Below are positions 1 through 7,500 of a stretch of 22,758 nt of DNA, piece by piece; position 1 is the stretch's first letter; every line of letters starts with the position of its first letter. Source of the stretch: a virus. The notes below the pieces were generated by a model. It was not told the origin of the DNA. It saw nothing but the letters and a program-made list of their open reading frames with translations, and ran no database searches. Position numbers and translations under genes: made by a program. Location of the stretch: the IMG/VR virus record IMGVR_UViG_3300009024_000074, positions 1 through 22,758 of that record; one strand, 5' to 3'.

Positions 1-283
1 CGTGAACGTGTATATCAGGAGTACCGATATACTGCAGGCGGTTATCTACTGTCAGGAGGGTCTTACCACTGAAGCGATTAAGACTCACATCAGTAGTAGT
101 ACCAGCCGCTTTCTGCCATACGTTTTGCGTAGTTATGTCTGTCAGTACCGGAGTGCTGATATACATAGACGCATAAGCTGGGTTCATAGTCTCCACAAAA
201 TCGCGCAGCATCTGCTCCGAGATATCACCTGTGCGATTATCGGCAAAATTTGCAAGTAAGGCAGCTTTTGATAGCACTGTCAT
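1..283 (-). CDS. Virion/tail-associated structural protein, N-terminal part (runs off the window)
   Basis: An open frame starts at ATG 283 and runs without a stop to the window edge, giving 94 visible residues. The start has a clear ribosome binding site (AAAGGAG, about 6 bases upstream). Near the N-terminus is the segment LANFADNRTGDISEQMLRDF. This matches the 'DN-TG-I-Q-LRDFV' opening that I know from many phage tail-fibre, neck and virion structural proteins. After it comes beta-rich sequence (VWQKAAGTTTDVSLNRFSGK) of the kind found in fibre or decoration modules. It is the last gene visible in a run of small virion-type genes and starts 13 bases after the preceding stop. The C-terminal part is missing, so fibre, whisker and minor virion protein remain equally possible. 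Confidence 0.6.
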   Translation of the reverse strand, partial: MTVLSKAALLANFADNRTGDISEQMLRDFVETMNPAYASMYISTPVLTDITTQNVWQKAAGTTTDVSLNRFSGKTLLTVDNRLQYIGTPDIHVH

Positions 284-295
284 ATCAATTCTCCT

Positions 296-712
296 TTATG
301 CGGTTGGTGGTGCCCAATCCCACGGAGTCATATGCAGCAAGTACCCAGTTGACATAGTCTCCCCTGAATCCTGCTTAAGGTAAAACTCACAGGCATTCGG
401 AATGGCAACCCCGTTCAAAGGGATATACTGAATAGACGTGCCTAACTGAATAGGAAAACTTCCAACGTACTTATGTTCATAGCTTGTCAGGGTAGGCACT
501 GGAGCGTCATTAGCCCCGACAATGCTCTTATCCCTGCGATAGAGATGCACACTTTTACCGGCCACAACACTGACATTGAAGGTACATGCCAGCACGAAGT
601 CAGCAAAAGACCTTGAGGTGCTCACTAAACTTGAAGCGGAGGACATGATATTCGGTGCCAGAGTGCCCGCACCTGTGAGAATAATAGTTTGCGCGCTTTT
701 ATATTTAGACAT
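296..712 (-). CDS. Hypothetical phage protein, probable small virion component
   Basis: This 138-residue protein starts at ATG 712, whose A is also the last base of the preceding TAA stop (TAATG overlap), and has a GAGG ribosome binding site. I do not recognise a named family. The sequence has no signal peptide or membrane span and is rich in Ser, Thr and small beta-forming residues. It has an aromatic C-terminus (YLLHMTPWDWAPPTA). The TIILTGAGTLAPN and FVLACTFNVSVVAG stretches look like beta-strands of a structural protein. It sits between a tail-fibre-like module and another virion-like gene, so a role in the particle is inferred from context only. Confidence 0.55.
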   Translation of the reverse strand: MSKYKSAQTIILTGAGTLAPNIMSSASSLVSTSRSFADFVLACTFNVSVVAGKSVHLYRRDKSIVGANDAPVPTLTSYEHKYVGSFPIQLGTSIQYIPLNGVAIPNACEFYLKQDSGETMSTGYLLHMTPWDWAPPTA

Positions 713-1098
713 TACAAAGTCCTCGCCTGTTCTACGTGTCCTGCGAACACAGTGGGTTGACCAAGCTCAGTAGCTCGGGAAATAAGTTCAGTTCTTGCTG
801 CGGCCAGATTAGCGATAGTGGCGCCACTGGTGAATATGTAAACCACAAACTGATGTGCCACTCCGTTGTTCACAGGGTTATGTGAATCAATCCCGCAAAA
901 AGACAGCCATTGCTGTTTCTTGGAGTCGGTCAAAGCCCCGTACTGTGCAGGGTCTGTGGCCGAGAAGAACTCACTGCCTGACATGGACTCCCGAGTACGG
1001 GATATATCGGCCACGTTCAAAAGATCGGCTGCCGCTTGATGCGACAGCCCTGTGTAAGCTGGTAAAGCCAGCTCTGCTGCTAATACTGAATAATTCAT
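712..1098 (-). CDS. Conserved small phage protein, tail-region
   Basis: A 128-residue protein beginning MNYSVLAAELALPAYTGLSH. The opening 'MNY--LAAE-ALPAY-GLS-QAAADLLN', an aromatic middle (QQWLSFCGIDSHNP) and the end 'ISRATELGQP-VFAGHVEQART' are the layout I associate with a widespread small siphophage protein encoded next to tail fibre genes. No biochemical role is established to my knowledge. The start at 1098 has a GAGGAA ribosome binding site. The stop overlaps the next start by one base (TAATG), so it is probably translated together with the next gene. No membrane span or signal sequence is visible. Confidence 0.6.
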   Translation of the reverse strand: MNYSVLAAELALPAYTGLSHQAAADLLNVADISRTRESMSGSEFFSATDPAQYGALTDSKKQQWLSFCGIDSHNPVNNGVAHQFVVYIFTSGATIANLAAARTELISRATELGQPTVFAGHVEQARTL

Positions 1099-1124
1099 TT
1101 CAGTTCCTCGTTAAGGTAAAAGTT

Positions 1125-1589
1125 TCACCGGTTAAGCCGGTAGTTTGTTTCTGCGTCGCTCAGAATCCCAAACCCACTGACCTGTCGACTCGCGTCGCCT
1201 GCCCATGTTTTGGCTTGATGTCCAGCAGCCCTCAGCCATGTGGCCATGGTAACCGCTGTGGTAAAATGGAATCCTATCTCAGTTGCGCCCAACATTAAAT
1301 AAACCTGCTCACCGTCAAACCGCACGGTCCAGTCGTATCGTTGCACTAGAACTTTATCGATATACCCCGTCGGTATGACAGGGTCCTCTTCGATCTGAGT
1401 AAGGCGCTGCAAAGTATCTTTGGATTCCCCGGCCATCCTCATGGCCTCACTGGAGGCTACCTTCAGCCCCTGCGCTACCTTGAACACCTGAGAATAAGGC
1501 ATCGGGTATACGGATCGATTTATACGCAAGGCGACCGTAGGGCCGTCGGTATAAATCGAGATACTTTGCTTGGTGAGCAGTGTATCCAT
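1125..1589 (-). CDS. Hypothetical phage protein, function unknown
   Basis: A 154-residue soluble protein starting at ATG 1589 in a TAATG overlap with the tail-fibre-like gene upstream. There is no convincing Shine-Dalgarno, so its translation is probably coupled to that gene. The N-terminus (SISIYTDGPTVALRINRSVYPMPYSQVFKVAQGLK) suggests a beta-strand pair and then a helix. The middle (SSEAMRMAGESKDTLQRLTQIEEDP) is helical and charged. A later segment (KVLVQRYDWTVRFDGEQVYLMLGATEIGFHF) is beta-rich. I recognise no catalytic motif. Its position suggests a particle-associated or assembly protein, but this is inference. Confidence 0.55.
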   Translation of the reverse strand: MDTLLTKQSISIYTDGPTVALRINRSVYPMPYSQVFKVAQGLKVASSEAMRMAGESKDTLQRLTQIEEDPVIPTGYIDKVLVQRYDWTVRFDGEQVYLMLGATEIGFHFTTAVTMATWLRAAGHQAKTWAGDASRQVSGFGILSDAETNYRLNR

Positions 1590-2026
1590 TAGTCTAGAGT
1601 AATGTTCAAAGCCCCGATAGCGAACTGAGGAGTGATCCCGTTGGAGACTGCCAGAGCTGAAGTCCCGTAAAACTGCAGCTCTCCCGCTCCTGACGCCGCA
1701 AAGCCGATACCGAAGTCTGTTACGTTCTCAGAAGAGGTCGCGGCAGGGAAGGTGATCAGTGCAGTGTTGTCGACGGTGCTGCCGGCAACTGTCCAGCCGC
1801 CTGCGGACCGGGGGACAGCGACACGGGCATAAGGGCCAGTGTAAGCACACTCGCTGGCCGTCTGCACGGCATCTGTATCGGCCAGAGCGGCGGTGTGGAG
1901 GGAGACGTAAAAGCTGCCAGCGCCCACCGAAGCAGGAAGGCCAGCCGCGTCTCCCACATTCCCTGCGGCAGAGTTATTAAAAAGAAGAGATAACATTTTT
2001 GTTTCAAAGCCGTTTGTCATAGACAT
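1589..2026 (-). CDS. Tail-fibre-like virion protein
   Basis: A 145-residue protein with the hallmarks of a small phage tail-fibre-like family. It opens with a hydrophobic helix (LSLLFNN), then GSFYVSLHTA, then YARVAVPRSAGGWTV, then a long stretch of small residues with TFPAATSSENVTDFGI and a terminal beta segment (QFAIGALNITLD). 'FYVSLHTA-LAD' followed by 'Y-GYARVAV-RS--GW-V' and 'ITFP' is characteristic, from family knowledge. The start at 2026 has AGGT about 10 bases upstream; ATG 2020 is an alternative two codons in. It is the first gene after a terminator/promoter junction and overlaps the next gene by TAATG, so it probably heads a separate unit. Confidence 0.72.
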   Translation of the reverse strand: MSMTNGFETKMLSLLFNNSAAGNVGDAAGLPASVGAGSFYVSLHTAALADTDAVQTASECAYTGPYARVAVPRSAGGWTVAGSTVDNTALITFPAATSSENVTDFGIGFAASGAGELQFYGTSALAVSNGITPQFAIGALNITLD

Positions 2027-2079
2027 AATTCAGTACCTGTTTGTATGGTTAAATGTGGGCCAGCGTAGCCTAGTGCCAG

Positions 2080-2108
2080 AGTATAGGACTTAAAAAGAAA
2101 AGCCGCAA
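2080..2108 (-). promoter_or_regulatory. Sigma-70-like promoter for the small virion gene cluster
   Basis: On the minus strand TTGCGG (2108-2103) and TATACT (2085-2080) are separated by exactly 17 bases. The -10 matches consensus at five of six positions; the -35 keeps the TTG. It lies in a 101-base gap directly upstream of the tail-fibre-like gene, about 54 bases before its start. The -35 box overlaps the 3' arm of a hairpin that could terminate the lysis transcript. Predicted from pattern only. Confidence 0.5.
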
Positions 2109-2129
2109 AACAAAGTTCAGAGACGGCTC
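2092..2129 (-). terminator. Candidate Rho-independent terminator after the lysis genes
   Basis: On the minus strand GAGCCGT (2129-2123) can pair with GCGGCTT (2106-2100), seven pairs including two G-U, around a 16-base loop. A T-rich tract TTTCTTTTT follows (the last T of the stem runs into it). The stem is modest and the loop is large, so it is weaker than the terminator after the capsid gene. It begins on the stop codon of the multi-TM gene. Confidence 0.4.
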
Positions 2130-2571
2130 AGCCTTGGCAATGATTAGTACCGGTCAGCCGTTGCTGTGGTACGTCTAAGATATTGCAGAGCTTTACCGCA
2201 AACCAGTATCGCCATGCTCTGAGCCACCCGCCATGAACACCCCACTTAGAAGGAATGCCGCGAGTCTCTTTGTATCGCCCCATCCTGTGGGTTACAAACA
2301 GGTATCTTGGCGCATCCAGAAATAAAGGGGTACAGACTACAATGTTTACAAACGCATCAAGCGGCAGAAAGATGATTCCCCCGACGATCTTGAACGGGCG
2401 CTCCCACCACTGGCCTTTTGCCATCAGCCAAACTCTCATAAGAACAAGATACATAGCCAGCAACAGCGGGCCTGCCATCAATACGTTATTCCACGCCCAG
2501 TTAAGTACCGACCAAGAGATTTGTACGGCCAACAAGGCCAAGTCGATTAACAGGTTTAAATCTACGTTCAT
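2128..2571 (-). CDS. Multi-TM phage membrane protein of the lysis region
   Basis: A 147-residue protein with several hydrophobic segments: about residues 5-22 (LNLLIDLALLAVQISWSV), 32-50 (MAGPLLLAMYLVLMRVWLM) and 62-85 (IVGGIIFLPLDAFVNIVVCTPLFL). A basic, aromatic C-terminal part follows. The end reads WRYWFAVKLCNILDVPQQRL and TGTNHCQG; a similar '-LC--L-DP-DPTG-HC' ending occurs in a conserved phage membrane protein that I recall but whose function is unknown. The start at 2571 has CGGAG about 8 bases upstream. It follows the endolysin, holin and coiled-coil membrane genes, so a link to lysis is possible but is not shown by any motif. Confidence 0.6.
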   Translation of the reverse strand: MNVDLNLLIDLALLAVQISWSVLNWAWNNVLMAGPLLLAMYLVLMRVWLMAKGQWWERPFKIVGGIIFLPLDAFVNIVVCTPLFLDAPRYLFVTHRMGRYKETRGIPSKWGVHGGWLRAWRYWFAVKLCNILDVPQQRLTGTNHCQG

Positions 2572-2591
2572 TAAAGATCTCCGGTATAGGG

Positions 2592-3104
2592 TCAGGGGGA
2601 AGGGGAGGGGTTAGGCAGTTGCCTTAAGTATTGAGTTATCTCTGATACAGCCGCTTTGATATCCAGAAGATTACCTCCCATGTTGGCTATCTGTATGTCT
2701 CGGTTGTTAAACTTCTCCTCCACAACCCTGAACTCCCGTTCTACAGCCTTAAACTGTTCCGCTACGGTGGCGGCTCTGATACGGTCTGAGGTTCTTTCGT
2801 TTATATAAGATAACATGATCCTATCCGACTTTTCTTCGTCCGCTAGGTGTTCAGCGAATCTTTTGTCACTGCGCTTTATGTACTCTGTAAATTTTTCATC
2901 GCTGTTTCTAATGTACTCTGAAAACCTGAGATCATTAGCCTCTCGGTAATTTTGAGCGTCCTGAACATACTTACCGTAAGTAAAGATGTGGGTAACGATC
3001 AGTATGACAAACGCCAACAGACCGATAAGGGATACTTCTTTGCCCACGTGCCACCTCTCTACCCTGCGCTGTATTATTTGTTTTTCTTGTTGTGAGTCTG
3101 CCAC
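2592..3104 (-). CDS. Single-TM coiled-coil membrane protein (lysis region; spanin-like topology possible)
   Basis: A 170-residue protein starting with GTG at 3104, one base after the holin stop, with AAGGGGG as ribosome binding site. A basic N-terminus (IIQRRVERWHVGKEVS) precedes one hydrophobic span at about residues 26-44 (SLIGLLAFVILIVTHIFTY). After it comes a long charged helical stretch (FSEYIRNSDEKFTEYIKRSDKRFAEHLADEEK and EQFKAVEREFRVVEEKFNN). The end is short and proline-rich (LPNPSPSP). The '-RWHVGKE-' entry to a membrane span is common in small phage membrane proteins of unknown role. The topology (N inside, one span, external coiled coil) is that of inner-membrane spanins, but no lipoprotein partner gene is visible, so this stays a hypothesis. 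Confidence 0.6.
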   Translation of the reverse strand: MADSQQEKQIIQRRVERWHVGKEVSLIGLLAFVILIVTHIFTYGKYVQDAQNYREANDLRFSEYIRNSDEKFTEYIKRSDKRFAEHLADEEKSDRIMLSYINERTSDRIRAATVAEQFKAVEREFRVVEEKFNNRDIQIANMGGNLLDIKAAVSEITQYLRQLPNPSPSP

Positions 3105-3105
3105 G

Positions 3106-3576
3106 TTATGCCGCCCCCTTATTGGTCCATTTCATGACTAGCCCTTTTACCCCGTCTATGGCGGCTGGCCCGCCAAAGTAAAATAAAAGGACAATGCCTA
3201 CCAGTGCATTATTGTCTAAGGCATGCCCAGCCAGTTTATCGCTTGCCTCTGTCAATTTGGCGGCAGTGACCGCCCCCGAGTCATCAGCAAAAATTGAGGC
3301 CACCGATAAAATTACTGAGGTCAAATGCTCAAGACCCCATATACCAGATACCCCTAGGGCCAACATTCGTCTAGCCAAACGAGACCCTGTGGTTGACTCT
3401 AGCCACCCCATATACACGGTCATGGCTTCAGTTTTGGCTTTGGCTTTGGCCTCTGCCTCTTCTTGGTCAGTATAGAATATTTTGTCGATGCCAGAAGCAA
3501 CAGAATCTATCAACTGATTGCCTGCCTCTTTACTGCCAAACAACCTCCCTACAAATCCACCTACTGCGCTAAACAT
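3106..3576 (-). CDS. Holin, three-TM type
   Basis: With the ATG at 3576 this gives 156 residues. It resembles the 'holin of 3TMs' family of phages and gene transfer agents. It has a short amphipathic N-terminus (FSAVGGFVGRLFGSKEA), an acidic/alanine helix with the family-like YTDQEEAEAKAKAK stretch, then a WLESTTGSRLARRMLA segment and hydrophobic spans at about residues 68-95 and 122-140. The role would be to permeabilise the inner membrane at lysis and give the endolysin access to the wall. It overlaps the endolysin end by 8 bases, a typical lysis cassette arrangement. An upstream in-frame GTG at 3630 would add 18 mostly hydrophobic residues and is the main uncertainty about the start. Confidence 0.75.
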   Translation of the reverse strand: MFSAVGGFVGRLFGSKEAGNQLIDSVASGIDKIFYTDQEEAEAKAKAKTEAMTVYMGWLESTTGSRLARRMLALGVSGIWGLEHLTSVILSVASIFADDSGAVTAAKLTEASDKLAGHALDNNALVGIVLLFYFGGPAAIDGVKGLVMKWTNKGAA

Positions 3577-3976
3577 ATGAATCAACCAGCTCAATATGGG
3601 GCATGTCAGACCATGTGCTAAAAAGCCCACCCCATCCGATCTTAACCCCCAACTCTATCGCCGCTTGGAAAAACGCGCAGGCTACCTGAGCAAGGTAAAC
3701 CTCCTCCCAGTTAGCCTTGCCGTCGACGTAAGCGTAGAAGTCCAGAGCGTGTCCTGTCTGGTGCTTCCCTATTTTTTCGTACCCGTCAGGACCTTTGTAC
3801 TTGTTAGCCGTTTTATACAGCATGTTCTGGATCTGGGCCGTTCTCTTGCCCCCGTGTTCAGGGATTCCAAAATCGACTTTGGTTATTTGGATAGCCCGGA
3901 TGGCCACACGTTGTAGGTCTGGATGGACGTCCTTCATTCTGCGGGAGGAGGAGCTGCTTAGAGCAAAGGTTGGCAT
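3569..3976 (-). CDS. Endolysin, L-alanyl-D-glutamate peptidase (M15 family, T5-Lys/VanY-like)
   Basis: From ATG 3976 the protein is 135 residues, close to T5 endolysin (137). It opens SSSSSRRMKDVHPDLQRVA, the 'S---L--VHP-L--V--RA' start of this family, and continues with a degenerate IPEHGGKRTAQIQ (usual 'v-EG-RT---Q'). The zinc site is complete: KHQTGHALDF supplies His72 and Asp79, and DMPHIEL supplies Asp124 (general base) and His127. It cleaves the peptide stems of peptidoglycan and has no signal peptide, so it needs the holin. An open frame continues upstream to a TTG at 4054, adding 26 residues. I prefer 3976 because the family homology begins there, although its Shine-Dalgarno (GGGA) is weak. 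Confidence 0.88.
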   Translation of the reverse strand: MPTFALSSSSSRRMKDVHPDLQRVAIRAIQITKVDFGIPEHGGKRTAQIQNMLYKTANKYKGPDGYEKIGKHQTGHALDFYAYVDGKANWEEVYLAQVACAFFQAAIELGVKIGWGGLFSTWSDMPHIELVDSYV

Positions 3977-4060
3977 AGGGGTTCCCGGTAGTGTTAGGGC
4001 TGTAGCCCGTTTTACGAAGTGTACGTTATCGCCGCCCTTGGTGCAATGCACCAACAGGCT

Positions 4061-4516
4061 TCACGGATTAAACTGATCTGGCAGTGTGCCAGCCAGTTCT
4101 GCAGCATTGCTGGAACTCCTTATGGCGTCGATTCTCAACCCCTTAGCCCTTAAAGACTCTATTTCGGATAAGCTCGATGAGCTAAGTCCGGACAGGTCTA
4201 AGGCAGGCTCTATCAACTCAAATAGTCTCCTGAGTGAATTGATTTGAACCTCTAAAGGAACTTCGGCATAGATAACTTGTTTTGCTTTTTGTTTGATACC
4301 CGAGACTCTGACATTGTCAGCTACTGCGGCGGATGCTGCAGTAAAGTCAAATGCCGCTACGGCGGCATCTAGCTCAACTTGGGTGACGGAGTCGATAATA
4401 ATCACGTTAGTATCAAGTTCTTCATCAACCTTACCATGCCACAGCCCTAGGTACTTCTCTTCTAAGAAAGCCGCTAAAGCGATCTCATCGTACTCACTTA
4501 CTTTTAATTGTCCCAT
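4061..4516 (-). CDS. Hypothetical protein downstream of the tail-tip gene (possible tail-fibre chaperone)
   Basis: A 151-residue acidic, mainly helical protein beginning MGQLKVSEYDEIALAAFLEE, two bases after the stop of the giant tail-tip gene and with a GAGAG ribosome binding site. The middle is alanine-rich (TQVELDAAVAAFDFTAASAAVAD) and helical segments follow (VPLEVQINSLRRLFELIEPAL). Near the C-terminus is LRAKGLRIDAIRSSSNAAEL, which recalls the 'ID-IR----NA-E' helix at the end of some fibre-assembly chaperones. That resemblance and the position right after the fibre gene suggest a dedicated folding or assembly helper. I see no catalytic or membrane features, and the assignment is inference. 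Confidence 0.55.
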   Translation of the reverse strand: MGQLKVSEYDEIALAAFLEEKYLGLWHGKVDEELDTNVIIIDSVTQVELDAAVAAFDFTAASAAVADNVRVSGIKQKAKQVIYAEVPLEVQINSLRRLFELIEPALDLSGLSSSSLSEIESLRAKGLRIDAIRSSSNAAELAGTLPDQFNP

Positions 4517-4518
4517 CG

Positions 4519-7500
4519 TTAATCTCTCACTAATGTTATTTCAGTATTGCAGTCAACGCCCCCGCCTGTAACCGGGTCGAACAACTTAAACTCGAAGTAA
4601 CCTGTTGTGGGGTTTCTATAGCTGACCACAGGATACGCATATGTATTGCGGGATACCTGTATACTGATTGTAAAGTCAGCGCCCCAGCCGGGAACTTCAA
4701 TATAGTAGATGCCTAGACCGTACCGGGCGTAGCCGAATCCGACTAGCTGCCCAGTAGTTCCCACTAGGGATGTTCCTGTGCTGTTCAACCTGCAAGTGAT
4801 AACATCCGTCGCCAATCTTCTGTTCACACCATTCAGTTTCAGCGTGGCATAGTTTTGATTGTTAGGGATATGCACAGAACCTGCGGGAGAACTAGCATAA
4901 GGGGTATCACTTGATACGTCCGGTACTATCTGTAGAGAGGTTCCTGTAGCGGCTACGTTTTCCGCCTTCAAGCCTATCCCTGCTACACCAGTACTATACC
5001 CATATGCGCCAATCTTGGCAGATACGCCTTTTACACCTACCTCAGAGGAAAAGCCGCCTACACCAGCCCCCGGCCCATTTCCATATACTCCAACCTTTCC
5101 AACAGTTAGAGCCACCCCCCATATTCCATCGTCTAATCCTGATTGCGAAATAATACCTTGCCTAGCTGTGGATGTGAATCTTGCACCAATTTCAGCACCT
5201 GTTACCGATATACCATCGCCAGTAGCACTTTGGAAGACGCCAGCGTAACCATTAAGGCTGTAAGCCGAAATAGCATGCTTATTGTAAGATCTAGCGCGTA
5301 TCCCAACAGCGGCATTTGCAGCAGAAGTATTTCCAAAGTCTCCGACCACATAGTCAGTCCCGTCAAGCTTATAACCAATCTCCGCGTACACAGTTGTGGC
5401 ATCTGTGTAGAATCGAAGATGGTCAGTAGTTGATGACATCTCCATACGCTTATTGGGAGATACGTCAGTTTGGATAGTTCTACCTGTTACAGTACCTGCA
5501 GTGATTTTATCAGCACTTATATCCGCTGCTAGCAGTGCATTAGTAACGTTTAAAAGCTCTATCTGAGCGGTCTTTATTTTTGCCGACCCCAGTACAGAAT
5601 CCCACTTTACTTGGTCAAAAGACCCAGAAAGTTGGGCTACTGTTGAACCGAGGGTAGCCCCTGCATGCGCTGGCCCATTTAGTAAATTCAGGGCGTTTAT
5701 AGCCGCAGAGCTGACGCTTCCTCCAGACAAAGTACCGTTAGAGTTCAATACAAGGTTAGCATTAGTAACCTGAGCCTCAGTTAAGTCAGACTTAGCAAGT
5801 GGACCCTCTCCCTTAAGGTTAGCCGCGTCCAACAACGCATCAGAATAGTCTGGGTTTGCCGCCGGTCTCAATGGGTAGTCCGTTAGGCTATCGGATATGT
5901 GTATACCCCAACCACTTTCCCATTGAGCTATAGTGGTGGGTCCACCGTTCCAAGAAACATGAAGGTCACGCACGCTGGCACTTGGGTGCGTCCAGCTGGA
6001 CGCGGTTCCGTCCGCTGTTACGCTACCAATAACAATTACGGCCTTATTGGTAACATTGTTGTACATAAACCTAACGCGGTTATCAGAGGCTAGATTACCG
6101 ACGATATCAGCGGTTGTGTTTACCCAGTAACCACCGGCACCGCTGCCGGGGTAAGTATACCCACTTACGTTTAAGGTGAATGACTTACTACCGCCATAGT
6201 TGTAAACATCGATGGCAAAACGCACCATGTTGGCAGACCAACCCACCGGCAAGGTGACAATAATAGCCCCCGTAATAGGGTTGCCACTCATGCTCATTAC
6301 CGCACCAACAGGTTGCTTAACTCGGATAACTTTCATACCTGTTACGGCATCTAGGTCGATACTGCTATTGGTGTTAGTCAGTCTGTTAACCGCCAAGGTC
6401 ATTTTTTCGTAGAACGCTTGCGTATACACTGCCAATAGATCACCGGTAATAGCAGTAGCGATCCCAGCGTCTATATTCTGAGTGGTAAACAGGTAAGTGC
6501 TTAAATTGTTCCTAGCAGTAGTGAAGTCTGTGAACGCTGTCTCTGCTTGAATACCGTAAGTGGTTGCCTGTGCGATAATATTGAAGTAATTAGCCTGCAT
6601 CCCTTCCCATTGCAGACGATAAGTAGCTTTTTCAGCACTAGAGAAGATGAGATCACTGCTCATTCCATCTACAGCGGTTTTTGCGTTTGCTGCATTATCG
6701 CGCACTGTTGCGGCAGCAATGCCGCCGACTGCGGCGGTATCTGCGGAGGTGTTACTGCCAGTCACATCCGCCCCTGCCTGCGCTGGGCCGTTTAATAGGT
6801 TCAGCGCGTTTATTGTCCCTCCGCCAGCACCAGTTAACGACCCTGAAGTTGTTAAAGACACGTTAGCGTTGGTAACCGCAGACTCAGGTAGGGACGAGTT
6901 GGCCAAAGCTCCTGTGTTAACTGTTGCCCCTGCTGCCGGTATACCGGCTCCTCCATTTGCCGCTATATTAGCCCAAGTTGCATTTATGTTTAAAACAGAA
7001 GAATCAGATAATAAATTACCAGCGCTATCAAATAAGTTTGACCCCAAGAACTGCGAGGCGGTAGAGGTAATGTCGATCTGGTCATAGGACGCTATGTCCC
7101 AGACATACCCAGTGGTTGGTCCAGACAAGGATTTGTGGCCTGTACTGTTCCACGGCGTAGTAGTCCCAACTGTGCGTATACCTGCGTATAGTGCCCAGTC
7201 CCCCGTACCCGCTGTGGAGGTTAGCCACGTATGGGTTCCCCCACCTGTAGCGTTAGACTGCTCTCGAATATTATATCCCACAGGAAACTTACACCACATC
7301 CTAAACAGTAGTTTAGTATTGGCCGCATACCTCCCGGGTATACTCGGCAGGCCAGCAGTAGTTTCCCCGGGGCCATTAAGTAGTTGCGCAAAACCACCTA
7401 ATCCGGGTGAAGTGCCAGTACCCGATGCACGAGTAACCCTAAGTATTTTACCGCTGCCATTTGGTGCAAGGTCATCAGCAACCTCAGAGAGGGTTATTAG

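Noticed and set aside
2-259. Plus-strand open frame of 85 codons at the window start
   Set aside because: It lies antisense to a minus-strand frame with a good ribosome binding site and a recognised virion-protein N-terminal motif. Its protein has no recognisable features.
1756-2007. 83-residue minus-strand open frame overlapping the tail-fibre-like gene in another frame, with a hydrophobic start
   Set aside because: Considered as a small membrane or lipoprotein gene, but it lies within a recognised gene, lacks a lipobox and a clear ribosome binding site, and ends inside low-complexity sequence.
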